From the NCBI GenBank assembly GCA_018398585.1, contig JAGTTD010000010.1, positions 25,553,739 to 25,617,738 of the forward strand: a stretch of 64,000 nt of DNA. The letters run 5' to 3'. The notes below the pieces were generated by a model. The model had not been told where the DNA came from and ran no database searches. It saw only the letters and a program-made list of their open reading frames with translations. Below, piece after piece: positions 33,115-45,240 of the stretch. Origin of the DNA: Simmondsia chinensis (taxonomy: Eukaryota; Streptophyta; Magnoliopsida; Caryophyllales; Simmondsiaceae). The translations under genes were made by a program, and so were the position numbers. Positions within the stretch are counted from its first letter, which is position 1. Every line of letters starts with the position of its first letter.

Positions 33115-34900
33115 ATGAGCCAAAAGGATGAGACTGCTAGTGACCATGCGGTGATAGGTACCCTTTCTATCAGTTCTACTAATGCGCATGTATTATTTGA
33201 CACCCGAGCCTCCCACTATTTTGTGGCTAAGAAGTTTGCCTCTAAGTGGACTTGTGGGTCGAAATTACTAGATGAACCCTTTTGTGTGACAATCCCGGTG
33301 GGGTATGATGTGACTGCTGATCTTGTGTGTGAGGACTGTGTGATTATGATAGGCAATATGAGGTTAGTGGCAGACTTAATACTCTTAGATATGGAGGAAT
33401 TTGACGTGATTTTAGGGATCAATTGGCTGTCTTCTTATCACGCACATTTAGACTGTTTTGGAAAAATGGTAGTGTTTCAGATTCCCAACCAAATAGAGTT
33501 TGCTTATCATGAGAATGGGTTAAATCCTCCTATAAGAAGTAAGGACTCTAAGACTTCTACTAGGATGATTTCGATCCTAAATGCTAGAAGGTCCCTGAGG
33601 AAGGGATGTCGAGGATTCCTTTGTCACGTATTTGACAGTAGGAGGGATGACGTGAAGTTGGATGGTATTCCTATTGTTAGGGAATTTCCTGGGGTCTTTC
33701 CAGAAGACTTGCACAGTTTACCTCCAAGTAGGGAAATCGAGTTTGAAATTGATCTAGTACCTGGTAGTGGACCCATATCCAAAGCTCCTTATATAATGGC
33801 TCCCTCTGAGCTACGAGAATTGAAGGTACAACTCCAAGAATTGTTAGATAAAGGCTTCATCCGACCAAGTGTCTCGCCATGGGGCGCTCCATTATTGTTC
33901 GTGAACAAGAAGGATGGCAATATGAGGTTGTGCATTGACTACAGTGAATTAAATAAGGTGACTATTAAGAATAAGTACCCCTTGCCTCGAATTGATGACT
34001 TGTTTGATCAACTTCAAGGTGCTAAGGTCTTTTCTAAGATTAACGTACGATCTGGTTATCATCAACTAAAGATCAAAGAGAATGATGTGGCTAAGACAGC
34101 TTTTCGAACCAGGTATGGCCATTATGAATTTTTAGTTATGCCGTTTGAGCTGACAAATGCACCTGCTGTTTTTTTGGATTTGATGAACAGGGTGTTTCAA
34201 CAATACCTAGATCGATTCATTTTCGTATTTATAGATGACATATTGATCGACTCTAAGAGTAGGGAAGAGCACGAGGAACATCTAAAGATGGTATTGCAAA
34301 CCCTGCATGAGCACCGGTTGTATGCCAAGTTGAGTAAGTATAAATTTTGGCTTGCTAGAGTGGCATTCTTAGGCCATGTGATATCCAAGGATGGGATCTC
34401 AGTGGACCCAAGAAAGGTTGAAGCAATATTGGGATGGAATCCACCTACAAATGTAACAGAGATTCGAAGCTTCTTGGGACTGGCAGGTTACTATAGAAGA
34501 TTCATTAAGGGGTTTTCGCAAATTGCACTTCCTCTCACCTGTTTGACTCAAAAGGAAGTGAAGTTCGAATGGACCGATGAATGTGAAAGAAGCTTTCAAG
34601 AGTTGAAGAAGAGGTTAGTATCCGCCCCTGTACTTACAATACCTACGGATGAGGGAATTTTGTCATTTACAGTGACGCTTCAAAGAAAGGGCTACGTTGT
34701 GTGTTAATGCAGGATGAGAAGGTTATAGCCTATGCGTCCTGACAATTAAAGCTTCATGAAAAGAATTATCCAGCGCACGACTTGGAGTTAGCGGCGGTGA
34801 TATTCGCTCTGAAGATCTGGAGACATTAACTTTATGGAGGATCTTGCCAAATTTATACATACCACAAAAGCTTGAAATATTTATTTACTTAGAAGGAGTT
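33115..34900 (+). pseudogene. Tekay-D protease, reverse transcriptase, start of RNase H
   Basis: One open frame to 34707. Protease: [12 protein letters not shown], where the invariant Gly of D-T/S-G is Arg. [73 protein letters not shown] (FIDD). Connection: [20 protein letters not shown]. In RNase H a one-base change at about 34690 shifts frame. Downstream MQDEKVIAYAS and ELAAVIFALKIWRH are visible with stops. Confidence 0.9.
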
Positions 34901-36585
34901 GAACTTAAGGCAGAGGAGATGGTTGGAATTGATCAAGGACTATAATGTGACCATTAATTACCATCCTGGAAAAGCAAATGTAGTTGCAGATGCATTGAGC
35001 AGGAAGTCAGTGGGCAATTTAGCTGCCCTGATCACTTCTCAACCTAAGCTACTCAGAGACTTGGAGGAAATGCAGATTAAAGTTTGCATCCATGACAAAG
35101 AGGGTGGTGTTTTAGCCAATCTGATTGCACAACCGCCATTGTTAGAAAAGATCAAGACTGCACAGCAACACGACCCCTTTTTGATAAAGATGAATAGTAA
35201 GGTGTCTAATGGAGAATCTTTAGACTTTCTACTGCATGATGATGGAGCATTGTACTTTAGAGATAGATTATGTGTACCTGGTGATCCAGCAATTAAGAAG
35301 GATATCATGGGAGAAGCACACAGTTCTTGCTATTCGGTACATCCTGGAGGCACGAAGATGTATCGAGACCTGAAAAGCTACTTCTGGTGGAGAGACATGA
35401 AGCGAGATATTGCTGCGTTTGTGGCTAAGTGCTTGATCTGTCAACAAGTAAAAGCCGAGCACCAAAACCCTGGTGGATTATTGCAGTCATTAGAAGTGCC
35501 CGAGTGGAAGTGGGATCAAATTTCAATGGATTTTGTTGTTGGTCTACCAAGGACAGTTAGGAAAAATGATGCGATTTGGGTCATTGTGGATAGACTTACG
35601 AAAAATGCACATTTCCTTCCTATTGGATTTAACACTCCGTTAGATAAGTTGGCAAAGTTATACATTGATGTTATGATGTGGTTGCATGGTGTGCCAATTG
35701 AAATTGTTTCTGATAGAGACCCGAGGTTTGTGTCAAGGTTTTGGGAGAGTCTACAGAAAGCCTTGGGAACTAACATGAGTTTGAGTACTGCTTACCACCC
35801 TCAAATAGATGGACAGACAGAGAGGACTATTCAGACATTGGAGGACATGGTACGTGCCTGTGTTATAGACTTTGGGGGTAGTTAGGATGACTACATGAGT
35901 TTGGTAGAGTTTGCTTATAACAACAGCTTCCATTCTAGTATTGGGATGGCACCATATGAAGCCTTGAATGGGCGAAGATGCAGAACTCCTTTGTTCTGGA
36001 ATGAGGTTGGAGAAAGGAAACTGTTAGGTCCTGAAATTGTACAAGATGTTGAAGAAAGGTCAGGCTAATCAGAAAAAGAATGAAGATAAGTCAAGACAGG
36101 CAGAAAAGTTGGGCAGATCAGCATAAAAGACTATAGGAGTTTTCAGTAGGTGAACATGTTTACCTAAAGGTATCTCCAACTAAAGGTGTGATGAGGTTTG
36201 GAAGAAGGGGTAAGTTAAGTCCGCGCTTTGTAGGACCATTTGAGATTTTGGCAAAAGTTGGGACGTGGCTTATAAAGGAGCCTTACCACCGAAACTGTCC
36301 AGAATACATAACGTATTCCACGTTTCTCAATTGAGGAAGTATATTTCTGACCCTTATCACGTGATACGACATGAACCATTGCAAGTACAAAAAGACCTGA
36401 CTTATGAAGAACATACAGTTTGCATAATTGATCGGAAAGAGCAAAAGTTAAGACATTGGACGATCTCATATGTTAAGATTCAATGGAGCAATCATACTCC
36501 TAGAGAAGCAACTTGGGAGACAGAAGAAAACATGAGAAGCAAATACCTAAAATTATTCGAAAACGAAGGTAAGTTTCGAGGATGA
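34899..36585 (+). pseudogene. Tekay-D RNase H end, integrase and chromodomain
   Basis: 34899-35885: RWLELIKDYNVTINYHPGKA and ADALSRKS (RNase H end). Integrase: zinc region HPGGTKMYRDLKSYFWWRDM with CLICQQVKAEHQ; catalytic MDFVVGLPR, VSDRDPRF and AYHPQIDGQTERTIQTL (D, D and E all present). TAG at 35883 replaces a Trp codon before DDYMSLVEFAYNNS. A frameshift follows; 36265-36585 gives IHNVFHVSQLRKY and the chromodomain EEHTVCIIDRKEQKLRH...WSNHTPREATWETE. Chromodomains direct integration to particular chromatin. Confidence 0.9.
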
Positions 36586-36596
36586 AACTTTTGTTT

Positions 36597-36608
36597 AAGG
36601 GGGTAAAA
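36597..36608 (+). other. Tekay-D polypurine tract
   Basis: AAGGGGGTAAAA immediately before the 3' LTR. Confidence 0.85.
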
Positions 36609-38531
36609 TGTAATACCCAGCCTATTAAATTAGATTCGGCAGTACAATATGTGAAACTTAGGATATTTAAATTAGGCTCAGTAGTACCATATGTGAAATT
36701 TAGGATATTTAAATTAGATTAAAACTCGCTATTATTTCGATTAGGTTACAAAGGAAAAATAAATAAATAAGTAAATAAACAAACAAATAAAATAAAATAA
36801 AATATAAAAAAAAAATAAGGAAAGGACAAAAGACCATCCCCTTTCTCTTTTCTCTCTCTCCCACACCGGCTCTCTCTCCCAAGCCTTGCCAAACACCCCC
36901 TCACGGTACTATCACCGACCACCACACTACCGGCCACTCACCACTGTATCGCCTACCGACGTCGACCACCACGGTACCGTGCACCACCACCATGGTACAC
37001 ATCTCTCCTCTCCTCTCTTCGCTCCCATCTACCGCGCACCACGACCACGGTATAGCGCACCACCACCATGGCACAACTCAGACCACAGCGGTACTGCTCG
37101 ACCTCCGTATCGCCTCCCACCACCACCGTACCATCCGATCTCTAGGGGTCTATAAGTACCCCTAACCCTCAACCCCTCAAACCTCACAACCACCCCACAA
37201 CTCTCTCTCTCCTCTTGGTTTTCTCTCTCTACCACTCACGACTCTCTCTCCTCGTCTCGTCAGTGCCGCCACCTCGCCGGTACAACTCCAGCCGCCTTGC
37301 CAGTTCCACCACTACACCGGTACAGCTCTGACCACCTCGCCGGTGGCTTAAAAGCTAAATTTTGGATTAAAAGCTAGTGAAGGTAAGTATATTACTCCCC
37401 TTACTTGTTTGAAAAATATGCAAAAAAATATGCTTTACATGGTTTGATAAGACTTATATTTGAATAATTTGTTAGTTTGTTAAAAATAGGTTCAAGCATC
37501 TGTACTTGGTTAACTATGTGATTTCTACTCTTGTGATTTGAGTTATATTGATTTATACGTTGAGTTGATGTTGAAATATGTGAATTTTGACAGAAATTTT
37601 ATATGTTGATTTTGAAAGAAATTTCTACTCTTATGATTTGAGATATACTAATCTATACGTGGATTTGATGTTTAAATGTGTAAATTTTAAAAGAATTGGT
37701 AGTTGTGATTATGTGAAAGAAATTATTGTGAACTTGTGATTTAAATTGAAAGATTTTTATAAGAAAAGCTTACAGATAACTGCGTTAACCCTTCGAGGTC
37801 TATCGATGATAAAATGTGAAATATGAAATGTGAAATGTGAAAGTCGATCCGTGACCCTGTCGCGGGAATAATACCTGCGCATAGATCCATGTTTGATCCT
37901 AGCGGATCTATCGACTTAGAACCGGTTTGAATATGTGAAATGTGAACATTGTTTTTGACCCTGTCGGGGGAATAATACCGGTCGTAGTTTTCGTTTCGTC
38001 TGTAAGTTTTACGAGAAGAGCTCTTGTAAATAAGAGATATGTGCTACCATAATGTGAATTTTTCTGATAAATTGATTTTTACTGGTTTTGATTGGAATTT
38101 TATCTGTTTTGAATAATATGCTTGATCCGGGTAGGGAATGTAATGTACTTATTGAGCGTGTTGTTTGCTCACCCAATTCATTTATTTTTCTGATTAGTAA
38201 CCTGTGGTAAGGTCATGAAGGAAGGAATGATGAAGCGACTTACTATCACGAGAACTTGTTTATTTCGCATAGTTAAATAATAAATGAATTTTGTGGTAGC
38301 ATATCAGAGACTACTTAGGGTGTTGTAATTTTAAGCTTCCGCTCTACTAGTATTAAAATGTTAGTTTGATGTATTTGAGACTATGTTTTACATAAGAACG
38401 GTTTATGAATTTTGAGAAATTACAGTGGAAATATTCGGGCTTCGTATTATAATGAGGGGATCCGTTATAATACGGCCTTGTAGTGCCCTTTAACTTAAGC
38501 CTATTCGGTATTAATGTTTGGGGGCGTTACA
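36609..38531 (+). repeat. Tekay-D 3' LTR
   Basis: 1923 bp; TATA box TATAAGTA at 37151-37158. About 53 bp longer than the 5' LTR, mainly through a duplicated attaggctcagtagtaccat-type block near 36675 and an extra ctgtcgcgggaataatacc near 37856. Many point differences show an old insertion. Confidence 0.95.
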
Positions 38532-38536
38532 GACAC

Positions 38537-39312
38537 AAAACAACTCTTGGTGGCTATTATTAGCCTGTGCACTCAGCCAACCTGGGTGGATTGACACGGT
38601 TTTGATCAATTAGCTTGATTGATGGGATGATTTTACCATGTTAGCTAACATGTTCAATTGACTAATTGATTGCCGTACTAGTTCAAAATTTTGAATTAAT
38701 TTCCAAGTTTGCATTGATCATGATTGATTGATTGAATTAATTCTTAATTAGCCTTGATTATGATTGATTAATTAAATCAATTTCCTAGCTAGCCTTGATC
38801 ATGATTGATTAATTAAATGAAGCTAAATTATCACCCATTTAAATTTTAAGTGATTCGATCATGCTTTATTTAAAATACTAATCTTGAAAAAATATTTTAA
38901 TTGATAAGCTAGATTGGTTTAATTTTGACTTAAATATTTTTCAAATAAAATTTAAAAATCAATTTTCAAAAATATTTCAAAAACATTTTTGTTAGAGCAT
39001 CACATATCAATATTGAGACTTGGACTCAATTGATATATCCCGATGCTAAGTCCTAGATAATAAAAATAAATAACTTTAAGGCGCTTGGAGTCGGACCACG
39101 TTCTTTTCAATTTGGATGAATCTTCTCTTCAACTTTGATCTCTTTTCCTCTTGATTCATCATCTTAGAAAGTTTCGTATCAACATGATTAACCTTGATTT
39201 TTCTAGCTTTCTTATGAGTCACTTAGAAACAAGATTACAGCATTTTAAATACTATGACTCATTAAATGGTTGTTATCATCAAAATTACAATATAAATGGC
39301 TTTACGGCCAAC
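38537..39312 (-). mobile_element. Sire-J LTR, right part (Sirevirus-like)
   Basis: Continues the LTR split by Tekay-D. It ends ttacggccaaca at 39312 (minus-strand start TGTTGGCC). The following plus text atctcctccttttttatga reads on the minus strand as a purine-rich AAAAAAGGAGGAGAT tract, the usual context for a Sirevirus 3' LTR (polypurine tract then TGTTGG). Confidence 0.55.
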
Positions 39313-39829
39313 AATCTCCTCCTTTTTTATGATGACAAACTTTTGGTGCTTTATCGTAAAAATATGAAAGTTAAGGTATAGAAATCACCGCAAAAACATA
39401 CACATGAAGGTGCATTTCAGAGATGCATTATAGGAACTATAAACGCTCCCCCTGAGTTGATGCATTACAAAATTTATACATTCAACAAGTTAACACCTTT
39501 GTCATTTCTAAAATTATATATTCAAGGAGTTAGAACTTACACTTAGCATAGCACAATGAAGCATGAATCATGAGAACTTACACTTATCATAGCACAATGA
39601 AGCATGAATCATGAAACAACTAAATACCAATCTTTGTTCCCCTTTGTCATCAACATAAAGCACAAAAAGGAAGATAAATAAAATAACAATAAGAGCATGT
39701 ATGGATACAAGAAAAAGGAGAACATAGATACATTGCATAATGTAAAAGAGAATGTTGTACAAGAAGTAAAATGTGGCTCCATTTTTTTATTTTTTAAAAA
39801 AGAAGAAAAGCCTAAGGAGTCAGGGGTCG
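39313..39829. other. Sire-J 3' non-coding region, with a 41-bp tandem duplication
   Basis: AT-rich. gaacttacactta(g/t)catagc... is duplicated at 39533 and 39574 (period 41). A second purine tract (minus strand AGGGGGAGC) lies near 39450. No gene. Confidence 0.6.
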
Positions 39830-40228
39830 TTGCCTACACGATAAAAAGTCAAACAGCTTTTGCATTGTAAACCGGCGTTCTTGGCGGAACTCTTCAAGGT
39901 GAGAGTGTAGAGAAGACTTTCCTTCTTTTAAGGAAGCTAATTGAACTCCCATAGAAGTAAGTCATTCATCTAGACTCCTTCATTTCTAAGGTCTGGGCTG
40001 AGATTCTAGCTCCTTATCCCCATTTCCCCCTTCATCAAAATGTTCTTCTTCCTTTTCCTCGGCCCTTATTTCATCTGTTTCTTCTATCCTTCTAACTCCT
40101 TTTGGCTTCTTTACCCATTTGCAATTTCGAAATTCGAAGCCTATCTTCTTCAAGGATGCCTCAATAGAGGCATCTTGATAAGGAATGGGGTTTTCAAAAG
40201 ATAAGTTGGTTAAAAATGGTCGAGCAGC
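39830..40228 (-). pseudogene. Sire-J 3'-region protein, C-terminal fragment
   Basis: Minus-strand frame reading NLSFENPIPYQDASIEASLK, KKIGFEFRNCKWVKKPKG, then a Glu-rich tail (RAEEKEEEHFDEGGNGDKE) to a stop at 39986, and beyond it SLKEGKSSLHSHLEEFRQER. The layout (G-x-x-x-x-x-WVKK then acidic tail then coiled coil) resembles the C-terminus of plant retroelement accessory or envelope-like proteins. The reading frame upstream of 40228 belongs to Reina-F, so the N-terminal part is gone. Function unknown. Confidence 0.45.
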
Positions 40229-40503
40229 ACTGATGACTTGGTGTCTAAGACCAGTAGAGTTGTGCCCACATACAGCTTCCCCTGAATTCTGATCACACCT
40301 CGGGTTACAGAAATGTCTGTCCCAGCAGCCAGATTGCACGCCTTGCCTATACTAGCTACAGCTATACATTCTTGTGCAAAAGAGTCGTTCTCATAGGACT
40401 GATGTAACTCTTCCATCCAAGCAGCAGAAATCACGGAAATAGCTCCAAGGGAACCCTGCTCATGGGCCTCAAACTTGCGTGACAGTGCATCTGCAGCCCA
40501 GTT
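40229..40503 (-). pseudogene. Reina-F integrase, N-terminal fragment
   Basis: After the stop that ends the long RT frame: AADALSRKFEAHEQGSLGA, MEELHQSYENDSFAQECIAV and TRGVIRIQGKLYVG, then TGLRHQVISA in another frame. This is the region between RNase H and the integrase zinc domain. Homology ends near 40228. The catalytic core is absent. Confidence 0.75.
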
Positions 40504-42096
40504 TTATCTGCCTTTTATGTACTCAATATCGTAATTCAGCCCCAACATCTTCATTAGCCCTTTTCTTTGTATCCTTGTGACAATCTTCTGCTCTAATAAG
40601 TGTTTAAGACTTTGATGATCAGTCTTAATGATGAAATGATGCCCATCCAAGTAGTGCCTCCACTTATCAACCGCAAGCAAGATTGCAAGGTACTCTTTCT
40701 CATATGTGGAAAGAGCTTGATGTTTTGCACTCAAAGCTTGGCTAAGGTATGCTATAGGTCTCCCACCTTGAGACAATACTGCCCCAATACCACTTCCACT
40801 TGCGTCTATCTCCAAAATGAAGCTCGAAGAGAAATCTGGCATAGCTAAAACTGGTGCTTTGCACATTGCAGTTTTGAGAGCATCGAAAGCTTTTTGAGCA
40901 TCCTCCGACCATTTGAAAGAGTCCTTCTTAAGCAGATCTGTTAGGGGCTTGGCTAAGGCTCCATAGTTAGCTACAAACTTATGGTAATAGCCAGTTAACC
41001 CCAAAAAACCCCTTAATTGTTTCAAGGTGACCGGAACAGCCCATTCCATCATGGCTTGGACTTTTGAAGGATCGGTTGCAACTCCATCACAAGAGATCAC
41101 ATGGCCAAGATATTCCAGATGTGTTTGAGCAAAAGAACACTTGGCCAACTTAGCATACAATTTATGCTTACGCATGACCAAAAATACCTCCCTCAGATGC
41201 TTCAAATGCTCTTCAAACGATGCACTGTAAATGAGGATGTCGTCGATGAAAACCAAAATAAATTTCCTAAGAAATTGTTTGAAGACATTATTTATAAGAG
41301 CCTGGAATGTTGCTGGTGCGTTGGTCAAGCCAAATGGCATGACCACAAATTCAAAGTGTCCATGATGCGTCCGGAATGCAGTCTTATACACATCATGCTC
41401 ACCCACTCTGATCTGATGATATCCTTGCCGAAGATCCAGCTTGGAAAAGACTCGAGCTCCATATAATTCATCCAACAAATCATCTATAACTGGTATAGGA
41501 AACTTATCCTTCACAGTCATAGAGTTGATTTGCCTATAATCAATACACATACGTGCCGTGCCATCTTTCTTCTTGACAAGAATGACTGGAGAAGCAAAGG
41601 GGCTATGGCTGGCTTGTATGAAATTAGTCTTAAGCAATTCATCCACTTGCTTTTCAATCTCTGTCTTCTGAGCGTGAGGATATCTATAAGGCCTTATCTT
41701 CACCGGTTCAGCACCCTCTTTGAGAGGAATTACATGATCCAAACTCCTCTTGGGAGGTAAGGATCTAGGCACCTCGAAAACATCTTCGAATTCTGTTACC
41801 AAAATCTGCACTTCTGGTTCGGTTATGTCGACCACTTCAGCTGAGGACATGGCAAATAGCTAGCCCACCCATTGGTATGCACAGCCCTGAAGACCCTTCT
41901 TCAACTTCCTTCCCTTTATTACTTGAAGTTGAGCTTGCTCCGCAATGCCTTGCAGTGTGACTTTAGAGCCTTGAATTTCAAAAGAGACCGTGAGATTTGC
42001 ATAATCAAACAGCACAGGACTATAAGTTCTCATCCAATCAACTCCGAGCACCATGTCACAACCTCCTAAGGGAAGGATCCTGAAGTCATATTGCAA
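40504..42096 (-). pseudogene. Reina-F reverse transcriptase / RNase H
   Basis: Open from 41850 to 40504 (448 codons) and, beyond one stop, from 42096 in the same frame. The protease tail is CDMVLGVDWMRTYSPVLFD. RT: FIQASHSPFASPVILVKKKD, ARMCIDYRQINSMTVKDKFP, FELVVMPF-type [35 protein letters not shown] (FIDD). RNase H: FILEIDASGSGIGAVLSQGG (Asp), STYEKEYLAILLAVDKWRHY (Glu), FIIKTDHQSLKHLLEQK (Asp). All catalytic residues are present; the frame ends at a stop at 40504 just before AADALSR. The best preserved pol gene in the window. Confidence 0.92.
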
Positions 42097-42105
42097 CTTA
42101 CGATC

Positions 42106-43158
42106 TTACATCAGCCAAACAAACCCCTTGCACTTGTTTTGTGTCATGACAGTCTTACCATCAGCCACTGTAACAGCAAGTGGGTGAGTTTTTATCACTT
42201 CGTGACCCACCTTCTTGACAACTTTGGGATCAACAAAGCCATGAGTACTCCCACTATCAATAAGAATGATAATGGACCTTTTTCCAGCCTTTCCCTTGAT
42301 CCGGATCGTGCTATGAGCCCCATTACCGGTTAGTGCCTTCACAAAGATCTCTACTGCAGCTTCATCTAAATCCTCTTCAATTTCCTGATCAGAGTCGGTA
42401 TTATCCTCTGCAATTCCTTCTTCATCAAAGAGCTCCCCAACCTTAGCACCTTCAGCAGACATGAGGCACTTGGGATTACACTTATGGCCAAATTGATAAG
42501 GCTGATTGCAACAATAACATAGTTTCTGTTGTTGCTTGCCATCTGATCTGAAGGTCCTGGACTTGCCTTGCTGCAGCTGGGAGCTACTTCCACAGGACCT
42601 GGATACATCACTATATGCCAATCCGGTTGCTTCATAAAGCTTGGCTTTAGCAAAAGCCATGGACAAATCAATGGGATCCACGGCTTTAACCAAGTTCTTC
42701 AACTTAGGCTTCAAACCGCTAATGAAAGAAGCTACATAATAAGACTCAGAAGCCTCAATTTCGTTTACAATGCTAGCCCTTAGATTCTCAAATCTAGTCA
42801 TGTAATCTTTCACAGTCATCTCTTGCTTAACCTTATTGAATTTATCCACTATATCACTATCATCTTCATCACTGTACCGAGCACACGAGGCCCTTGCAAA
42901 ATCATTCCATGTAATGAAAGGCCTACTTCTTAACAAGCTATAGAACCATACCTCATGATCCCCAAGCAAATATACAGCCGCAATTTGCACCTTTTCAGAT
43001 TCATCAACGTGATAGAAATGGAAGTAACGTTCACACCTCCTTAGCCAAGAGTGAGGTTGTTTTCCCTCAAATGCATCGATCTGTACTCGAGGTTGTCTAT
43101 AGCTATGGTTTCTGGTGTTGGAAGACTCCTTATTGCTCCCTAAACGCTGCTGCAGCAA
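42106..43158 (-). pseudogene. Reina-F gag core, zinc knuckle and protease
   Basis: 350 codons in the same frame as RT. Capsid: FEGKQPHSWLRRCERYFHFY, FITWNDFARASCARYSDEDD, YVASFISGLKPKLKNLVKAV. Zinc knuckle: CYCCNQPYQFGHKC. Protease: IILIDSGSTHGFVDPKVVKK with D-S-G-S-T intact. A stop at 42106 separates it from the following open frame. Confidence 0.9.
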
Positions 43159-43784
43159 CTAGTCAGGAGGTTTGTCCATGTCAGTTACTCGTAGTCCAGA
43201 TCCAACATTCCAATTTGAAGATTGAGGCAGCACCTGCTCATTGTTACCCTGCCTCTCATCAGATATCAACACCTCCTGATCCCGATCTGAATTCTTTTCA
43301 TTAATACCAGTGTTCCCTCCTGGATTGTGGATGTTCTCCTCTTCTCATTGACGGACCTCATCGGCTGAGTTGTCTACATCAAGCTAGCAGGTAATAACGG
43401 ATCAGGAATTGGCCTTCTAGTCTGCTCTCGATTCTCAGTCAGTTTCAATTCGAGTTGCTGCATTTGCTATTCAATTTGCTAGTTAATCTTCTCCTCCAGA
43501 TCTTGAGATTGCCGTGCGACCTGATCTGAAATCTTAGCCTCAACCTACTGAACTCGTTGATCAACCCTTTCCTCAATCTGTTGAGGTAACGATTTAGTGA
43601 CTAATTGCTTGAATTGAGCAAGCATTAATGCAAATTTACTGTCCAGTTGAGCGTTTGTCGCCAAGTCTTGTCCAGTTGCATTGCTACTGCCAAGACCAAC
43701 AGCATTAATTGATCTAGTAACGGCTCGTGCTGCTGCTGATCTGGTGGTGACACCACCGATCAAGGGATTGTCTTTTGTATCCAT
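43159..43784 (-). pseudogene. Reina-F gag N-terminus
   Basis: First ATG downstream of the primer-binding site is at 43784 (MDTKDNPLIGGVTTRSAAAR). Frame open to about 43545, with a Gln-rich coiled-coil segment (LDSKFALMLAQFKQLVTKSL). Several stops between 43545 and 43159. Confidence 0.78.
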
Positions 43785-43804
43785 TAACTTGCAAATCGAA
43801 CGAA

Positions 43805-43816
43805 GCTCTGATACCA
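43805..43816 (-). other. Reina-F primer-binding site (tRNA-iMet)
   Basis: Minus strand TGGTATCAGAGC, two bases from the LTR. Confidence 0.9.
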
Positions 43817-43818
43817 AT

Positions 43819-44154
43819 TGTTACGTTTGTGATAGATTCACAAATGTAAGCTAAGATTAGGAGAATATGAGATGAGAAAGAAGTGAAGGAGATGAGAAAA
43901 TAGAAGAATTAGATGAGAGAAAGAAGGTTAATCTCAAAGAGAGAGTTGATTTCATTGAATGAGTAAAACCTTACATAAATCAGCCCATTTAATGGAGCTT
44001 GGCACATGAAATTGATTCTCTAACAAACTAACAATTCCCGCCAAAAACATCCTGCCCAAGCCCAAGCCTAACTAACTTTGGCTCCAAAAAGCAATTCAAA
44101 TGTTTACAAGTAAAAAGCACCTTATTACATCGAGAAACGATTAAGAACATAACA
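43819..44154 (-). repeat. Reina-F 5' LTR
   Basis: 336 bp, TGTTA at one end and TAACA at the other. The first half matches the solo LTR at 22090-22685. Confidence 0.87.
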
Positions 44155-45240
44155 ATATGCTACATTCATCCCTGCCTCGAGTTCCTGTCCTGCTGAGGAG
44201 ACGGCGTCCTTGTTCTTTCAGCACATTGTAAAGTATTAGGGAGTACCACGTAGTATCATGAACGACAGGGATCCTCGTTTCACCGGCACATTTTGGTCAG
44301 AACTCTTCAAGCTGCTGAAGTCTGAGCTGAACATTTCCTCGAGGCTACCACCCCGAGACCGATGGCGAGACTGAGAGAATCAATGGGTTGTTGGAGGAAT
44401 ATCTACGACATTTTGTGAGTGCCAATCAGTCCAACTGGGTTAAGCTCCTCCATGTCGTTCAATTCCGTTTCAATTCCCAAAAGAGCTAATCCTCCAACAA
44501 GACCCCTTTTGAAATTGTCTTCGGCCGACGACCTCTTTTACCTCACACTGTGGTAGAGCCATACAGAGGTGAAAATCCGAGAGCCTACAACTACACAAGG
44601 GAATGGAGGGACAACAATGAAGTTGCAAAGGCCTACTTAGAGAAGGCCTCCAAAAGAATGAAGAAGTGGGCAGATCAGGGAAGACGACTGACGGAGCTTC
44701 AACCAGGGGACTTGGTGCTGGTCAAGATCAACTATGATTAGCAAAGATTTCTCAGGAAAAGGGACAAGCGACTAGTGCGCAAATACGAAGGCCCAGTTCA
44801 TATGGTTGCCCCGCGTGGGACGAGCCTCCGACCGGGTCCAGCCCCGGAACTGGACGAAAGTCCATCTGGTCTTTAATGTGAGTTGTCTAAAGCCCTTCCT
44901 TGCAAACGAAGAAGATCCCACACATAATGTGTCCATGAAGGCTGACATCCGCATGTGCCCAACTCCTACACCCGAAGTAGAAGAAGTGATTACTGATGGA
45001 CAAATTGAAGACCACAAGGGAGACAAGAAGACAGAGTACCTAATACGGTGGAAGGGAAGACCAGTTGAAGAAACAAGCTGGATTGCTGAAGAAGACCTCC
45101 CTGATAGGGAGAGGGTGAAGACCAAGACGAAGAAAAGGAAGAAGTCGACGAGGACGTTGACAACTCAAGTGGGGGAGGATGTCATGGTCCTAGGCTTGCT
45201 CAGTGTCCACGACCCCTTGACAAGTCGCAAGGTGCGCTGA
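44155..45240 (+). pseudogene. Chromo-G integrase C-terminal half and chromodomain
   Basis: Fragments in order: MNDRDPRFTGTFWSELFK (catalytic Asp, about 44260), then a damaged target segment, then HTVVEPYRGENPRAYNYTRE, KRMKKWADQGRRLTELQPGD and LVLVKI (44741). After a frameshift comes WTKVHLVFNVSCLKPFL, then a chromodomain EEVITDGQIEDHKGDKKTEY, LIRWKGRPVEETSWIAEEDL (44960-45090). The tail is Lys/Arg-rich. The 5' part of this element is missing because Reina-F and later events replaced it. Chromovirus, lineage uncertain (Galadriel- or CRM-like). Confidence 0.82.
45168..45179 (+). other. Chromo-G polypurine tract
   Basis: AGTGGGGGAGGA directly before the 3' LTR. Confidence 0.85.

Larger units (their letters stand above)
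29849..38531 (+). mobile_element. Tekay-D: full-length Ty3/gypsy chromovirus
   Basis: 8683 bp with both LTRs, perfect 5-bp duplication gacac, tRNA-iMet primer-binding site, single-frame gag-pol (with stops), chromodomain and polypurine tract. LTR ends are TGTAATACCC and CGTTACA. The chromodomain sequence and the roughly 1.9-kb LTRs fit the Tekay (Del) lineage. It is inserted in the Sire-J LTR. Confidence 0.95.
40215..44154 (-). mobile_element. Reina-F: small Ty3/gypsy element, 3' end lost
   Basis: Minus strand: 5' LTR 43819-44154, tRNA-iMet primer-binding site, gag-pol in a single frame, integrase cut after its N-terminal part near 40228. No 3' LTR. Short LTR, iMet site and one gag-pol frame fit a Reina-type chromovirus. 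It interrupts the integrase of Chromo-G. Confidence 0.8.
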
